Part shown: in pieces, positions 4,971 to 5,793 of the stretch | Layout of the letters: each line of letters begins with the position of its first letter | How positions within the stretch are numbered: position 1 is the stretch's first letter | Assembly (NCBI GenBank): GCA_021821225.1 | Contig: JAKACR010000192.1 | Span: forward strand, 1 to 5,793 | DNA from: Bacillota bacterium | GTDB taxonomy: Bacteria; Bacillota; Bacilli; Alicyclobacillales; SLC66 | Length of the DNA stretch: 5,793 nt | Direction of reading: 5' to 3' | Made by a program: the position numbers and the translations under genes | The notes under the pieces: generated by a model | What the model was told of the DNA's origin: nothing | Seen by the model: the letters and a program-made list of their open reading frames with translations, nothing else | The model's database searches: none

Positions 4971-5793
4971 CTACTTTCTCCGTTCCCGAACAAGGTTATA
5001 CTGCCGCGCATGTGCCGCGCACGCCGCGACAAACCGGACGGCCATGACCGGATTGGAAGCAAAGTGCAGATGCGTGTAACCGGCAAGTACGCTGCCCGTC
5101 GCGTACCCCTCGCAGCCGCTTCCCCGCGATCCTGCGGTATCGTAGGCGAACGGTGGATCATCCGGCCGATCGTACGCCGCCGTCGAATAGTGAAACTCAT
5201 GTCCGCGCGCTCTCTCCCCCGCCCGCAGTAAAACCGTGTTCAGACGCGCGGTGACTTCGCGGTAGCCAAGACCCGCCAGGCGCGACTGCATCGTGATGTG
5301 CGCCGGCACGATTCCCGCCATGGGGTGCGTCTTCCCGGACCGATCCGTCAGTTGTCGCGCAAGCAGCATCAATCCGCCGCATTCCGCCACCATGGGCAGG
5401 AAACGGCGGGCACACTCCCTCAGACTTTCAACAGCCCTGTCGCAGGTCCCCAACAATGCCGCAAATTCCTCGGGAAATCCCCCGCCGATGTAGACCCCGT
5501 CCGCCTGCGGCGGAACAGGCTCATCCTCCAGCGGCCGGAATTCCACAAGCTGTGCGCCGTGCCACTCAAGCAGTTCAAGGTTTTCCGGATAGTAAAAATT
5601 GAACGCCCGATCGCGCGCGATTGCGATCGTCGCCACAGGTGCGCGCCTCTCGCCGGCAAACAGCGCGGGAGAAGGGGATGACCACTCCGGTGCGCCGCGC
5701 GCCAGCCGCAGGATCTGCTCCACATCCACGGTCGCCTCCACGGCGTCCGCCAGCGCGTCGAACAAGCCGCCCGCCGCACCGTGTTCAGCAGCC
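4971..5793 (-). CDS. cbiA: Cobyrinic acid a,c-diamide synthase, 3' part (runs off the right edge)
   Basis: CbiA uses ATP and glutamine to amidate the a and c side chains of cobyrinic acid in cobalamin synthesis. About 273 codons are visible; the family is ~450 aa, so the N-terminal ATP-binding P-loop domain lies outside. The frame stays open through the window edge (codons for AAEHGAAGG precede the TTG at 5765), so that TTG is not the start. Visible are the C-terminal part of the synthetase domain (EATVDVEQILRLA), then the class I glutaminase (GATase_3) domain. It starts at IAIARDRAFNFYYPENLE and contains YIGGGFPEE. The nucleophile Cys is in PMVAECGGLMLL (codon 5379-5381), followed by GHEFHYS and the late histidine motif GYTHLHFASNP. 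The related CobB (hydrogenobyrinic acid) and CfbB (Ni-sirohydrochlorin) share these motifs. CbiA is the likely choice in a spore-forming Firmicute, though other cob/cbi genes would have to be to the right for certainty. Confidence 0.88.
   Translation of the reverse strand, partial: AAEHGAAGGLFDALADAVEATVDVEQILRLARGAPEWSSPSPALFAGERRAPVATIAIARDRAFNFYYPENLELLEWHGAQLVEFRPLEDEPVPPQADGVYIGGGFPEEFAALLGTCDRAVESLRECARRFLPMVAECGGLMLLARQLTDRSGKTHPMAGIVPAHITMQSRLAGLGYREVTARLNTVLLRAGERARGHEFHYSTAAYDRPDDPPFAYDTAGSRGSGCEGYATGSVLAGYTHLHFASNPVMAVRFVAACAAHARQYNLVRERRK

Noticed and set aside
5689..5697. GGTGCGCCG, identical to 172-180 next to the junction
   Set aside because: It is inside the cbiA coding sequence, short and GC-rich; a chance match is expected.

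Overview
The window looks like chromosomal DNA of a GC-rich, endospore-forming member of the Bacilli. The evidence is a recognisable 3' fragment of the mother-cell sporulation regulator gerE, a Bacillus-type malate dehydrogenase of normal length, GGAGG-type ribosome binding sites with frequent GTG starts, and a YhfW-like FAD/Rieske oxidoreductase. The high GC content would fit an Alicyclobacillaceae-like lineage better than Bacillus proper, but that placement is inference.

Left part (1-2029): on the minus strand, the last ~31 codons of gerE with a textbook intrinsic terminator. GerE homology ends abruptly near position 168, as expected at an integration junction. Facing away from the junction on the plus strand are a previously unlisted 56-aa small ORF (250-420) with a strong Shine-Dalgarno, an 18-bp perfect palindrome, and an intact 518-aa large serine recombinase (473-2029). 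This is the arrangement of a skin-like intervening element: a serine recombinase seated in a sporulation gene with a possible small directionality partner. The 5' half of gerE is not in the window, so the element is either longer than seen or has been rearranged.

Middle (2030-2376): a 347-bp non-coding stretch. It holds a ~171-bp MITE-like unit with 18-bp terminal inverted repeats (one mismatch) and an internal 14-bp perfect inverted repeat. The rest is the mdh leader.

Right part (2377-5793): housekeeping genes. mdh (plus) converges on a minus-strand pair, the 3' part of cbiA (cobyrinic acid a,c-diamide synthase, running off the right edge) followed 32 bp later by an FAD-dependent oxidoreductase with a C-terminal Rieske [2Fe-2S] domain. 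mdh belongs to the TCA cycle and cbiA to cobalamin synthesis. The Rieske flavoprotein is probably co-transcribed with cbiA, with unknown substrate. The most interesting question is whether the gerE interruption is a developmentally excised element or a dead scar.
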